Source: CAZQCI01 sp964592255 | Lineage (GTDB): Bacteria; UBA10199; SBBF01 | Direction of reading: 5' to 3' | Length of the DNA: 22,215 nt | Assembly: GCA_964592255.1 (NCBI GenBank) | Contig: CAZQCI010000030.1 | Coordinates: 1-22,215, forward strand | Shown here: in pieces, positions 22,163 to 22,215 of the stretch | Layout: each line of letters starts with the position of its first letter | How positions within the stretch are numbered: position 1 is the stretch's first letter | The notes under the pieces: generated by a model | Database searches by the model: none | The model's input: the letters and a program-made list of their open reading frames with translations, nothing else | What the model was told of the DNA's origin: nothing | Translations under genes and position numbers: made by a program

Positions 22163-22215
22163 ATGTTTTATGCCGATATAGCCTTAAACCTGCCGCTGCC
22201 TCATCTATTTACTTA
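22163..22215 (+). CDS. priA: Primosomal helicase PriA, N-terminal fragment cut by the window end
   Basis: Only 17 complete codons are present: MFYADIALNLPLPHLFT, then the edge. The pattern (A-x-[IV]-A-L-x-L-P-L-x-x-L-F-T-Y) is the start of the PriA 3'-DNA-end-binding domain, the helicase that restarts collapsed replication forks. The ATG at 22163 follows the palindromic element by 14 nt. The identification rests on this short stretch alone. Confidence 0.65.
   Translation, partial: MFYADIALNLPLPHLFT

Noticed and set aside
1..22215. CRISPR array, prophage or toxin-antitoxin/defence island
   Set aside because: No direct repeats with unique spacers, no phage structural genes, no nuclease/helicase cluster; the genes present are largely housekeeping.

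Overview
The window reads as a draft-assembly contig (it contains one run of 10 Ns) from a Gram-negative bacterium with moderately low GC. The gene set (NtrB/NtrC-type sigma-54 two-component pair, PhaR-like regulator, type A RNase P RNA, lipoprotein with a proper lipobox, many REP-like palindromes) would fit a lineage of the former Deltaproteobacteria, but that placement is inference from gene content only. Most of the window is housekeeping; the unusual material is in short repeats, gene boundaries and one paired-ATPase operon.

Layout. (1) 120-3320, plus strand: obgE-proB-proA, the ribosome-associated GTPase followed by the first two proline-synthesis enzymes, with palindromic repeats placed at both gene junctions. 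(2) 3399-7484: an exported von Willebrand A protein (minus), then a divergent DMT-family transporter, a secreted protein interrupted by the assembly gap, and a GON-like lipoprotein. (3) 7494-12504, plus strand: a 15-bp tandem array of small palindromes, then dusB, a NtrB-like kinase, a NtrC-like activator, thiE and thiD, nearly all overlapping; thiD has no standard start codon before its conserved N-terminus. (4) 17353-12506, minus strand: a tightly overlapping operon of a PhaR-like regulator, two ArsA/Get3-like ATPases, pabB and pabC, converging on thiD. (5) 17465-19966, minus strand: an unknown 152-aa protein behind two DnaA-box-like sites, a four-helix membrane protein, rnpB, a RNase HI and an unknown 95-aa protein, with a roughly 100-bp MITE-like element and another inverted-repeat unit between them. 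(6) 20013-22215, plus strand: purU, galU and the first codons of priA.

How it works together: purU (formate and THF from 10-formyl-THF) and pabB/pabC (p-aminobenzoate) both touch folate metabolism; thiE/thiD join the two arms of thiamine synthesis; proB/proA make glutamate semialdehyde. The paired ArsA-like ATPases are asymmetric: one has the signature P-loop lysine, the other has serine there.

The most notable theme is a family of dispersed palindromes (GTCATTGCGA ends, AATCCA/TGGATT core) that does not stay between genes. One copy encodes the C-terminus and stop of ObgE and fills the ObgE-ProB junction, one fills the proB-proA gap next to the proA ribosome-binding site, and one lies in frame inside pabB as the interdomain linker. 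I saw no CRISPR array, tRNA, phage or complete transposase gene, and no clear-cut defence system.
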